Positions 34,148-47,978 of a DNA stretch of 64,000 nucleotides are shown one piece after another. The position numbers and the translations under genes were made by a program. The notes below the pieces were generated by a model that saw only the letters and a list, made by a program, of their open reading frames with translations, made no database searches and was not told the DNA's origin. The DNA lies in assembly GCA_033439255.1 (NCBI GenBank), contig CM065891.1:930001-994000 (forward strand). Direction: 5' to 3'. The stretch is from Hericium rajendrae. Lineage: Eukaryota > Basidiomycota > Agaricomycetes > Russulales > Hericiaceae. Positions within the stretch are counted from its first letter, which is position 1; each line of letters starts with the position of its first letter.

Positions 34148-35339
34148 TTATGTGCCATAACCGCAATCCCGATACCACCCTGCTGCTTTCTCGGGTGTCG
34201 CTGCCATGAAGACAGCTTCCCACAGCATGCCATATGGATCACAGGTGGGTTCTCCGGTCAGTTCGCCACGAACATAGTCCCGATTTGACCGAATCCAAGC
34301 CTTCAATGAAGAGAATGCTTCTTCGATAGGATTAAAATCGGGGGAGTACGGAGGCAAATATAGTAGATGCATGCTGCTGATTGATATTGATGAGAATTAT
34401 GCTCGTTCCATCTCAAACAAGCACATACCGTCCTTCGATCATATCTCGAAGCTCAGCATGTTTGTGAATTGATGCATTATCCATCACAACAACTGAATTT
34501 CGAGCTGGGAATGGGTTCATGTTGTCAAGCAGACCCTCGACAAATTCGTTAAAGAGGACAGCATTATAGGCACGCTCTTGGATATCGAGGTGAAGTACAC
34601 CATCGAGGGACAATGCAGGAAGGATGGAGTACCTGCAAAGAAAAATAAGTCATCAAAAGGCCATTTCCACATGCTTGAAAGCTCACCGTTGACCACGGAT
34701 GAAATAGTCGCGACGTCGCGCACGATTTCCCATCGGTGACCACGCCATCCTTCGCTTTGTCGTATTCCGGTTGAAGGCAGACTCGTCCACAAAGACAAGC
34801 TGCTCAGCATGATATTGTTCGCCTACATGAATTAAATACTCGTCGCGTGCGTCTTTGCTGCGCTCAAGAGCCTCTCGGGACACCTGTATACTCATCGTAA
34901 GAGATGCCTTCTTAGACTTCAAATAACTTGTACTGACCTGCTTTCGGGTGAATCCGCGGTGGCGCAAGGATCGAGAAATCGTGTCCGCAGATACTGAGAC
35001 CCTGCATGATGCTTCCAGCTCAATATGAAGCTCTTCCAATAACATGTCCGGTGTCCTCTCTATGCAGCCCTCCAGAAACTCGTAGAAACTGTCAGATAGC
35101 AATATTATTATAGACAAAGGGCTCACCGATACATGAAGTCCATTGAGTACCTGCGCGTGGCCAGCCTGCAGAGGTTTTCGAGTGACTTCGCCTGTCCTCG
35201 AAGCCAGGCTGAGGATACGGCGGACGGTGCGCTCGCTAATCTCAAGGATATTCGCAATACGGTCATTGTGGTAGCCCTTGGCAGATAACGAGACAGCATG
35301 TTCTTTTGTAACATCAGGAATGTAACGACGATTACCCAT
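34148..35339 (-). CDS. Tc1/mariner-type DDE transposase
   Basis: Exons: 35339-35127, 35078-34938, 34883-34687, 34632-34429 and 34376-34148, 984 bases, 327 residues, no stop or frameshift. The N-terminal helix-turn-helix (AVSLSAKGYHNDRIANILEI and TVRRIL) should bind the inverted repeats. The catalytic acids are D151 (LVFVDESAF), D235 (VVMDNASIHKH) and E270 (PPYSPDFNPIEE), a DD34E spacing as in Tc1. Exon-intron structure in a transposase is usual in fungi of this group. The second acceptor was placed at TACGAG because it alone keeps frame. The enzyme would cut and paste the flanking 33-base repeats at TA sites. Confidence 0.93.
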
Positions 35340-35460
35340 GGTCAGTCTGGGAGCATCGCACGAAGAGAATAGACATTGAGAATCAACGGCGAGTTGGAAC
35401 ACCTCCATCCAAATTAGGCAAGATCGAATCGGGTTGCACCACAGGTGCCTGAGCTGGAGC

Positions 35461-35493
35461 GGCGGGCACTGGTCTATCGATATGAGACCAGCT
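35461..35493 (-). repeat. Right terminal inverted repeat
   Basis: Inverse of 31822-31854 with one difference, followed by TA. The transposase start lies about 120 bases inward. Confidence 0.93.
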
Positions 35494-35539
35494 GTAAGAC
35501 AGGTGCCGCGCAAATCCAGCACCTTATGTAAGATTATGT

Positions 35540-36192
35540 AAGGTGGTGTGGGAACCGCCAAATCTGCTGGCACCGACACATCCGTACCACGCTGACCTCC
35601 CAATGTACAACCACACCCCACTCGTGAACCTCCACTTTGACGTGCTCGAGGACTTTGCACGCAAGGGGAAAGCCACTCTCGTCTGCGAGCGCAGCAAGTT
35701 CACACCCCAGCAGTGCGTCAAGACACCCCCGGGCGCATTCCAATACGTACCCCCACCACATGTGCACTAGCTCTCCCAGAACTCGGCATGCTGCAGCTGC
35801 TGCATGGCGGCAGCAAGACGGTGCTTTTCAAGAACATTGCGGATGGCGCGCCGCTGTTCCTGTTGCCGCAGCGACTTTTTTCGCATAATGGCAGCTGGGG
35901 GGGTGTTGCTCGGCACGGCGAGCTCATTCGGGAACCTGCTGGGCACGGCGCGAGCGGCACTGGGCATGACGAGTGGCCGTCGCAGTTTTTTTTCTACTCG
36001 AATGCACTGTCTGCGACGACCCATGCGCGCAGCTTGGTAGAGCTGCCAGAGGATGGTCAGACATTTAAGGAGCTGTTCACGGGGTTGTCATTGTCAAATG
36101 GGTCTGGATCTGGTCCTGCTGGCATCGGGCTCTGTGTCCTTTTCGTTCCCGAGGGGTGCGGCATGGCTGCTGGCCTCCTTCCCTTTTTTTAA
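35540..36192 (+). other. Possible coding remnants right of the transposon
   Basis: Two open plus-strand stretches: 35543-35768 (YNHTPLVNLHFDVLEDF...) and 35783-36190 (ELGMLQLLHGG...LFTGLSLSNG). They could be exons of one gene cut at its 5' side, but no consistent junction was found and I recognise no family. Confidence 0.3.
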
Positions 36193-37499
36193 GTCTATAC
36201 TGTGTGTTCTCGCTCGACAAACCGCGTTCAATTGCATCACATGACCGGGCGCTTAGATCACGTGTGGGCGCTTAACGGGCGTCTAGTGAGGTCCTGCCCC
36301 GCCAAATTCCCGCTACCTATAGGTAGTGGGTCTTAGGGCCTCCAAACGTGTTTCACTTTTGGCGCAGGATTTTACGTTCATGACATTCGACTCCGCTCCG
36401 GCTAAGTGCGGCGCAGCACCGCTGTCGAGCTCGTACAAATCGACGACTGTCAACTCAAATCGCCGGAGAAGTATAATTCGATTTCAGAACATAGTACTTT
36501 CGATACCAATCCACATGTATGTAAAATCTTATATTTTACGGATCGTCGACGGCGAAGATATTCCAATCCGAAATCGAGCCCACTGAACTCCTTCACGGCA
36601 CGTGCTTCCGCGCGCGAGTCCGTTTTCAGAGACTCGAAAACGCGACGTGCTCTGCAGCTCGTGGATTATTTTCGAGTAGATGGAATGGAAAGTACGATTC
36701 GATACTTCAAATATTGTCTTTCAATGCCATCTGTGACATGTGCTAAATCGTATGCTTCAATGCGTGCCGACCAGAAGTGATCTCAAGGGCTCAGGTAGCG
36801 GGCTCTGCCGCGAAGCCGGCGCCGTCGTTATGTTCAGAGGTCGAAAATTCAAAAGTGTGCGGGATAGCTCAGAATGCATCGAAAATGAGTTTCCGAGGTT
36901 TCTAGGGTGTGTCACGTAGTAAGGCTTATAACTCTACAACGAGGACAGATATCATTGAAATTCTTCCTGGGACTTGTAGCTCTACATCTACAGACTCATT
37001 GCCAGGAAGCAGAATGGCAAGAATCTGACGGGCGTCGGTGCAGTAGGCGTCGCCGTCGGGCGGCGCGCCTGCTTACATAACACGTGCGGCTTTTGCGCGG
37101 CACCTATCTTATCAATTCATCGACCTGATCTCCATGACTTCCGGTGTTCATTTCTTTCTTTCCCCAAAATCTCCGTCTCTCCGTGCCTACATTACTACAC
37201 AACTGCGCTATATGACAGCATTTAGCTCACATGAGGGCATTCTATGCGCCCTCTTTTCCTTCCAAGACGTTCGAAAGGAGCAGGCAAGGTCGGGATTGTG
37301 CTGAATTTGGACAACGAGCACTTTTTTCTGGTGGAGCTTGCGGTCTGGATCCTATGAGAAGGCGGACTGCTTTCAAGGCTCTTGTAAGTCATATACCGTT
37401 TATCTTACCACGCAGCTGAAATCACCGCCCCGTTACTGAAGTGCTGATATTTCGCCGAATCCTGCATGGTAATGCCCGAGATACCACTCGCTCCGTAAC

Positions 37500-38020
37500 C
37501 TAACAGCGTCCTTGCCCAACCGCTGTGCAAGGATCTGACATTGATATCATATTCTCGGCCGATGAGACCATTCGAGCCTATCTCATACCAGCTCTCGAGC
37601 TTCGTCGCTGTCAGGCGGAGCATCCTGAGGTCGTGAGGGCGCGTTCACCAACTCCAGCACTGTTTTTGAGGTCGCACTCCACTTCTTGTGCCTTTTCCTC
37701 CGCATTCAGCTGCCAAGACATTATCCTCGAGTGACGTGTCTCACGTTCTCGAGCTATTTCGATGTCACTGCATCGGCCCGAATTGTTGCGTGTGAACGGG
37801 TGTGTCGTCCTTTTCCCTCTTTTGAAGTCTTCTCATGCTGTTGAATAGCCAATGGTAGACAGGCAATTTCCGTCACCGGGAGCGCAGCGCAAGCTTGTCC
37901 AGTCTGCTGCCAATATAGGACTCGGATCCAAGATAGAGGGTCGACTCCTCAACCCCGGTGGCGAATGTCGGTATCTCATTGGACGTCCCTGCTAGAACTA
38001 TGCTGGCGCTGCGATTCTGC
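37500..38020. repeat. Diverged duplicate block, copy 1
   Basis: Similar to 38,930-39,450 in the same orientation. Shared landmarks are CAGCTGCCAAGACATT (37708; 39114), CGTGAGGGC (37634; 39037) and TCGGGAGCG or CCGGGAGCG (about 37,878; 39,310). Much divergence lies between them. Confidence 0.6.
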
Positions 38021-38329
38021 AGCCATTCTCCATGTACAGTTCGAAATTCACGTCTAAGATCCTTCCTGCGATGGTCACAGATTGTCTCAATGTCGTGTCG
38101 CCTTCAAGGTCCACCAACCCGCGTAGCCTTCATCGGCTTCTCAAGCGGTTGGTTCGTTATCCAACTTTCCTGCCTAGTTTCTGATGAAATATCACACGCA
38201 AAGTTGCCTGTCTCGATGGCCAGAACGCCGCGACGAACGTAGCGTGCTGGGCGCTGTAGTCCCAAGTCCTAAACATCAAATATCAAATATCAGATATCGT
38301 GTTTCTCTTTCCATTCCAAGGTTCCTCCG

Positions 38330-38900
38330 ACATAATCGCTCGAGGCACCGATACACTAATCCTTTGATTGACTATGACTCTACGACCACTACTACGTTTG
38401 GCTTCAAGAACCTTCTTAAGCTTCTCCAGCGAGCTTCTTCTTCCAACGAACTTACTTCCAGCGGCATGGATCAATGCTTCACGTTCGGGAGCGGAGAGCT
38501 CTACCATGGGAGCGATCCCAGATCGCTCAACGATGGATCGGTACTTCTAACCCGTGACATGCGTTTTTACCGCACGACCGGTATGCATCTATAACCAATT
38601 TGTCGACCACTTTTCCAAGCTGACTTGCCCATTTTCCTGTTTCCTCCGACTCGCAATTGTCATGTGTCGATGACCAGCGTATCGGTTGTCAATTCTGTAT
38701 TCAAATATTCTTGGCAGACGATTGGAGGAAGCCAACCTGCGGCCTCAAGCACTTATCCTAGTAGCTGTGCACCTGATATGTACGGCATCGCACGATGCAC
38801 CTTCGCTTTCGGGCGTGGGAGCCGGACATGTTTGCGTTCACAGACGGTGGCGGCTTGCGGCGCGTCGTTCCCGGTGGCTACTTACAGATCGCGCTGCCCG
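38330..38900. repeat. Duplicated block upstream of peroxidase 1
   Basis: Matches 41,950-42,620 in the same orientation. Shared words include CATAATCGCTCGAGGCACCG (38334; 41950), GGGAGCGGAGAGCT followed by ACCATGGGAGCGATCCCA (38,488; 42,219), and GCGTTCACAGACGGTGGCGG (38,834; 42,559). Confidence 0.8.
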
Positions 38901-38929
38901 CGTTTCTGCTTTCCATTCTAAGGTACGAT

Positions 38930-39450
38930 TTGCAATGAAATGATTGATTGTCTCCCAGATTGTAGCAGGATAACTCGTCAAGTCCGACGTCGCAAGTTTC
39001 GAGACCAATCGTTGTCGGACGAAGCGTCTGAAAAGCGTGAGGGCATGTTCACCTATACCCGATTACTGTCCTGCCGGTACCGCCCCAATTTCCTGCACTT
39101 TTTTCTCCAAATACAGCTGCCAAGACATTTCTTCACTATCCTCTAGTGAACTCTCTCACATTTTCGTGCGATTTCGACATCGTCGCAACGGGTCGGGTCG
39201 AAAAGGGAGCCCGGGTTCGTCCGTGTGAGTAAGTTCTGTCGTCGTCTTCCCACTTTCTGTGACTCTCAACCTCTGAAGACCCAATGACAGATGGGCAGTT
39301 TTCGCCATCGGGAGCGTAAAGATAGCTTTGTCCAGGCTGCTCTCAGCTTAGGACCCGAGTCCAAGGCACACACTCAACAGCGATAAAGGATGTCATCATC
39401 CAAGGGCTCGAGACTACGGGTCGCACACGGTCGTTCGGAACCTGCAGAAG
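38930..39450. repeat. Diverged duplicate block, copy 2
   Basis: Partner of 37,500-38,020; see the landmarks given there. Confidence 0.6.
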
Positions 39451-39955
39451 AAACAATGCGGATCGCGATGTATAGCATTGAATTTTGAACGCTGTCCAGT
39501 CACTGGATCGTTTAACAGCCTCAAGCAATTACTCGATCTACTCTGCTACAAAGCGATCCAGCAGATATCCTGCGTTCATTCTGGCCTCCAAACTGGTTCT
39601 GTGAACCCAAGGTTGTGTGACCCGTACCTATATCCGTCGGAACCGCTAGTAACCAGATTTTCAGCGCTTTCCCATTCCGTGATTCAACGTGCTTCCATAT
39701 CCCCGGTACATTGTTCGTTCCTCTTACACAACCTCGCGGGCGATACCTGCTACATCACCAGTTTGGTAGAACTGGCATCCTTGCTACACTATCGTGTCAA
39801 CGGACAAGGCAGTTTCTCATAAGCTCCAGCATGCGCAAGGAACATACGCTTGGCGTCGCTAACAATCTAGTCCTCATTGGATGTTCATCCCCAGACCTGC
39901 ACTCTTGCGACGACTCTGGCCGTCCTGCATGCGTATTTTCGAGGCGAAATGCAAG

Positions 39956-39962
39956 TATAAAA
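39956..39962 (+). promoter_or_regulatory. TATA box of peroxidase 1
   Basis: TATAAAA, 73 bases before the start codon. TGCACTC at 39898 fits the metal-response consensus TGCRCNC described for Mn peroxidase promoters; a single site is weak evidence. Confidence 0.75.
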
Positions 39963-40028
39963 GGCCCTACAGCGAGGGCCAGAATTCTTCAGAACAGCTA
40001 GTTCTCTCACTCAACTATTTCGCATAAA

Positions 40029-41626
<1,598 letters not shown>

Positions 41627-43202
41627 ACATCAAGCATCACACCTCATCTTCCTCTTTCTGTGCGGTTTCGAAAAATAGCCATTGCGCAGTGTTCTTTGTC
41701 TTCCAGTGTATGCATGTATATGACTCGATCTCCGGGTTTATCAAGGTCATTATCTGGTCTCGTTCATACCGCAGAAGCACACTTTCGATGGATCATTAGT
41801 GTGATAGCCTGGTGAGCACTGCTCTCCGTTTTCCAAACTTCGGAGAAAACAGTCGTGGCGTGATCATGCTCGGTTGATGATCAGCTTCTGCTTCATTCTT
41901 GTTTATGTTCGTTGAGATTCATCACTTCCATTTCGAGACTCATCCGACATAATCGCTCGAGGCACCGATGCACCTCCGGTTGATTGACTATGTTCTAGGA
42001 CCACTACTAGGTTCTACTCCACAACCTTCTGCCGCTTCTCCAGCGAAGCTTTCACGACGATCTTACTTCCAGCGCCATGGTCGACGCTCGACGCACACCG
42101 AAAGAGTGGGTTATGGGCCCTGTACAATGCAGTTTACGAACGCCGCCATACTCTGTGATAGCATATTTAGTTGCCTGCGCTTGTCAAGTTTCAGGCCGAC
42201 AGCTGCTGTCCACGCTCGGGAGCGGAGAGCTGTACCATGGGAGCGATCCCAGGTCGCTTATCCATGGATCGGTACCTCTTGCCCTCAGTCTGCATTTTAT
42301 CTCACACCGGGTAAGCGTCTTTATTTAGGGTGCTGGTCGCTTCATCACGCTGACTTGCCTGTTTTCCGATAATATCGGGCTCCCGGCATGAGAGGCGCGG
42401 ATGACGAGAACGTCGGAAACTGGTTCTGTATTTTGGAAAAGGCGATTGGAAACAGCTTACCGCCGGCCTCGAACGCTTGTCCATTACCGGTTCGTGTCTA
42501 ATATGTACGGGACCGCCAGAAGCATCCTGAGGTTTGCGCGTGAGAGCCAGACATGGCGCGTTCACAGACGGTGGCGGCTTCCGACGCGTCGTTCCCAGCG
42601 CTCACAGATCATTTCACTCTCCATGTCTACTCTCCATTCTGATATATGCTGCGTATTAGTGCATCAACTAAATGTCTTTCAAACCTCAGCGGACTTGACG
42701 GGCTCGAATTTTCACCTGGTCATGATTATGTCACCGTTGGTCACTCTGGATCACGGGCCACGGCCATCGCGCTGCTCTCGACGTTGATGAGTCCTGATGA
42801 AGCATATACATTGCCTTGCAGATTCTGTGGCTCATGTGCATGGATTCAGGCCCACTCTTCCGGTGTGGGTTCAGGGAAAAGTACCCATGGTAAGAGGTCC
42901 TCATTAATGTATTGTTTCAGCCCGTGCGTGCACCTCCTACCATACACGTCCATGCCTCACTTTCCGGGTGTCGCAGGTTCCAGACGCACCAGTTCCATGT
43001 ACTCCGATTAGTCGATACGTTCCTTGGGTTCGGGCGAGTCGAGGGAATGGTACGGCTGTGATTGGTGGAGCACCATGCTTCGTCGTGGACGCTAACGGGA
43101 ACAGCACGAAGGCCATCGTATGCTACTGCATTTTGTGCCTGGGTGGTTGCTACAGGCGCAATGCTCGTAGTCAAAAGTTTGACCATTATTGGGCAGTCAG
43201 GG
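41627..43202. other. Spacer between peroxidases 1 and 2
   Basis: Holds the second copy of the duplicated block (41,950-42,620). No intact gene seen; it should contain the promoter of peroxidase 2. Confidence 0.55.
41950..42620. repeat. Duplicated block upstream of peroxidase 2
   Basis: Partner of 38,330-38,900. Both copies lie about 0.7-1.1 kb before a peroxidase TATA box, so gene plus upstream DNA were probably duplicated together. Confidence 0.8.
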
Positions 43203-43209
43203 TATAAAA
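43203..43209 (+). promoter_or_regulatory. TATA box of peroxidase 2
   Basis: TATAAAA, 82 bases before the start codon. Confidence 0.75.
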
Positions 43210-43284
43210 GATGCGGTAGGATCGTGGTGCAAGACCAGAGCACTCAGGTTCTCCAGCCCTGATCTTCCGCTCAAGTCGTCTTCA

Positions 43285-44913
<1,629 letters not shown>

Positions 44914-45631
44914 AATTTCTCTGCGGGTTTAGAGAGATACTTCATATTTATGCCACAAACAAGTTGTCGTCTCCGTCATGTAGTTGTTGTTCAGTCGTTG
45001 AAATTCATATCTTTTGGGTCGGTTCTTTGCACTTCGTGCCGCATGATCGAATATCGAACTCAAGAGCCTCTCGACAACGTCTCCAGATTCGAAATTGGGG
45101 TACTGTATCACAACGGTCGACCGGCATGCCTAGACCATACTTATACCAGCGTGCGTACTAAAAGTGAGACAATCCACATCGTGACGCTTGCACCACCACG
45201 TCTTGCGCGACCTCGACAACATCTCTCTAGCTGCGACGGTGACAAAGTATATGAAGCTGACTCGAAAAGCAGGAGGGTCAATAAGAAAACATTGACATAT
45301 AGCCAACTCATGTAGGGATGACAAGGAGGATATCGGATAATTCATACAGTGCCGTAGAACGGGATCATAAGCAAATCCCATGTATGTAGCTTACATAGAA
45401 ATGAACGGCGACAAAGAGAAACGGATAGTACAGAGGAGCAAGACATATGAACAATAGTGAGAGCTGAGCGCTTTGCCAGGCCGTAGTTAGACGTCGGGAA
45501 CGGGGCGAGTTGCTACGCATCACGATGACTTGACCGGTATCAAGAATATCTCGCGAAAAATTTTCTGCAGGGATGCATTGCTATTAGCGGAACGCAATTA
45601 TATACAAACGACAGGCAGAAGTGCAGCGTAC
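44914..45631. other. Intergenic
   Basis: Tail-to-tail gap between peroxidase 2 and the minus-strand F-box gene; nothing identifiable. Confidence 0.55.
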
Positions 45632-47358
45632 CTAAGGACTTCCGAGACTACCATGACTAGAAAGCGCTTGCTTTCGTGTATTATCGTCGAAAGCAATCTG
45701 CAGTCCAGGGATGGAACGGAGCTCCTCCAGCCGGCGTTTGTCCATGCGAAGGCAATCACGCAGTTCTAGCTTTTCGATCGGATTTCCAAATTTCTGGCGC
45801 GAAGCGACGGCCCTCCGCAGACAGGGAACAAACGCACAATAGAATCCCTGTAATGAATCTAGCAATACATCCCTCAAGGAAAGCGTCCAAAGCTCAGGGA
45901 ATATGAGAAAGCCGCCCTGCTGGTCTGCTTGCTCCGGATAAGTAGCATCGGGCTCATTTCATTCGCAAAGAGCATCGCAGAGGTTCTGAAATCCAAGGCT
46001 ATTCCCCATGTAACAACACCACATCGGTTGTTTTGAATGGGCTTTCGGTGCGGTAAGATGTGGATCAAGTCTGATTTCACTGCGTGGAACCAGAAATGTC
46101 GAAATGAGAGGGTATCGGGCGCGAGAGGATGCAGTGAGGCAAGACACCTCCGCGTGAAGTCATCGCGACGGGAATCCCACTCGGTGAAGATGGACACACG
46201 GTAGACGCTGGAATTGATGGAGATTTGACTCCTCCTGAGGTCCATATCGACTTCAACCTGCGATAGAGTTGGTGTAGCGTGCTTCCGAAAAAAAATGTGA
46301 TCTTCCAAAACAGCGGCTATAGCGGCAAATTCTTCTTTGCTTTGATTTTTATTTTCGGACGCATTCAGGCCTAGAAAAGCATTATGCGATGGATAGATGT
46401 GCATTGCAACACCAGCACAGTCGAGGGCATCCCCGATAAGACGACAGACCTTGAGATTCGGAAGAGAGACAGCTTTGTCCCGGTCCCGGTGAGGATGGAC
46501 CTTCGCAGGGCATTTTGGCAGAATTTCGTCTAGTGCCAGATACTCTAGACAAGGGGAAAGCCGCAAGAGATCGAGGAGTTGTGTTAGGGAAGGGATCATT
46601 TTGCTTCGCGGGATAGCAATATCCGTCGCCGACCATAACAACTCGTCAAAGAGGAAAGTGATGTCCAGTGAAGTGAGGTTTCGGACCAAATTGCGAAAAT
46701 TTAGCGAGTCCCATGGGACTACACAATTGACTAAGGCCAATTTACTGACTGCGAACGTGTTGCCGTCGAATAATGCCGGCGGAATTCTTGATACTATAGG
46801 CCGCTCGTCTACATCGCAGGCTGCAAATATCACGGTCTTCAATAATGATGCGGGCCCGAGAAGCTTTGAAAACAATGTCTCCATTGTCACCGGGTCTGTT
46901 GAATTGTGGAGGCACTGGATATGAGAGACGTGTTCGTGTATGGCATGTATGGCATCTCCGGTGAGATCTCCACCTTCGGTAAATTGCAGGATGGACAATG
47001 GCACAGACTGAGAACGCGTCAAGATAGTCCACATCCAGTCAGAGTTCCAGGTAAGCGGAACGTAGGACCAGAGCGAGCATGCTTGAATAGCGACGTCCCG
47101 CCAATATCTGCATACGTGAGTGACAACTATCCATCCAAGGCCGGTCTTTCTGCTAGGGACGGCGATGCTGCGTTTATTGCGCTGATAGGGTTTGAAGTAT
47201 TCCGGCGTCTCATCGTCTCGAAGGTGAGAAAAAATAGCGACGAGAAGTTCTGAGGGCATGCATGAGATCGGAGCAACGGCATTATTGCTGAACCCAGGGT
47301 GATTCACGATAGCGACTTCCGGATCACAGGCATGAGAAGGTAGAAGTGGATAGCTCAT
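45632..47358 (-). CDS. F-box protein
   Basis: Probable substrate receptor of an SCF ubiquitin ligase. The start chosen is the first Met in frame (MSYPLLPS, 47358). The F-box is at about residues 30-75 (APISCMPSELLVAIFSHLRD ... WIVVTHVCRYWRDVAI), typical of basidiomycete F-box genes. Leucine-rich segments follow (SKLALVNC, CLEYLALDEI, NLKVCRLIG). The long frame stops at 45874. The next frame continues with a normal-looking end (FPELWTLSLRD ... PIEKLELRDCLRMD, stop at 45632), so a last intron or a frameshift lies between about 45,900 and 46,010. The best donor I can find there is weak, so the junction is unresolved. F-box families are large in these fungi and the target is unknown. Confidence 0.78.
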
Positions 47359-47978
47359 GTTCAGGGCAAGCGAAATGCTGATTGCCAGATCGATCGAGGC
47401 CAACTTAGACACATCAGCAGCTGTAGTACAGGGAACGCGTGAAGGCAATATACTTATTTGTGATTGAATTCATTCGACGACACACTCTGCAGCTGTGTAA
47501 ATGGCTTGTGTCCTTTCCTATGAAGTGGGTGAAGTAATTCAATGGAGGTACGAAATGTTGAGCTCGACACAGCTCACCGAGGGTAGGACGATTCCAACAA
47601 GTTGGTTCTGAGCTTAATCCCAACAAGACCGAAGGAAGAAGGTGGTTGAAGTTGATTCAAGCGAGTCCAAATAGGTAGAAGTACCGTTTACACGAGAGGG
47701 CGGACTCGGAAGGAGCGTATGTACCTGTCCGAGCAGCGCTGAGCGCTTTCTTCCAGGAACCTCGTGGGGATCCGCTCGCGTCTCTGATTGACTTCCGCCC
47801 TCTATTCTGAAGTTTGTGCATTCTTGGTCGTCGACCTTGCAACGTCCGCAACGGAATCGACCTGAACGAAGTCTCTCTCGCTTCAACAGTGACTACGTGA
47901 AGTGTGGCGAGGGCATTTAGCTAAAGGAAATGCCATCATGCCAGCAAACACCTTATCGTCCGTCTTTTCTACCCTGAG
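47359..47978. other. Divergent promoter region of two F-box genes
   Basis: About 620 bases between the divergent starts at 47358 and 47979. Short open frames on the minus strand look spurious. No clear TATA box. Confidence 0.5.

Larger units (their letters stand above)
31820..35495. mobile_element. Tc1/mariner-type transposon with a passenger gene (3.7 kb)
   Basis: 33-base terminal inverted repeats at 31822-31854 and 35461-35493 differ at one base and begin CAGCTGGTCTCATATCGATA. They are flanked by TA (31820-31821 and 35494-35495), the target duplication of this superfamily. Inside are an intact transposase gene (minus, next to the right end) and a second gene (plus, in the left half) that is not a transposase. 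The two genes converge. Near-identical ends and an intact transposase suggest recent movement. Confidence 0.92.
36193..39950. other. 3.7 kb without an intact gene
   Basis: Contains several decayed duplicated blocks (listed separately). Minus-strand peptide MVELSAPEREALIHAAG (38,507 downward) is open for 74 residues and may be a gene fragment. Nothing else is supported. Confidence 0.5.
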
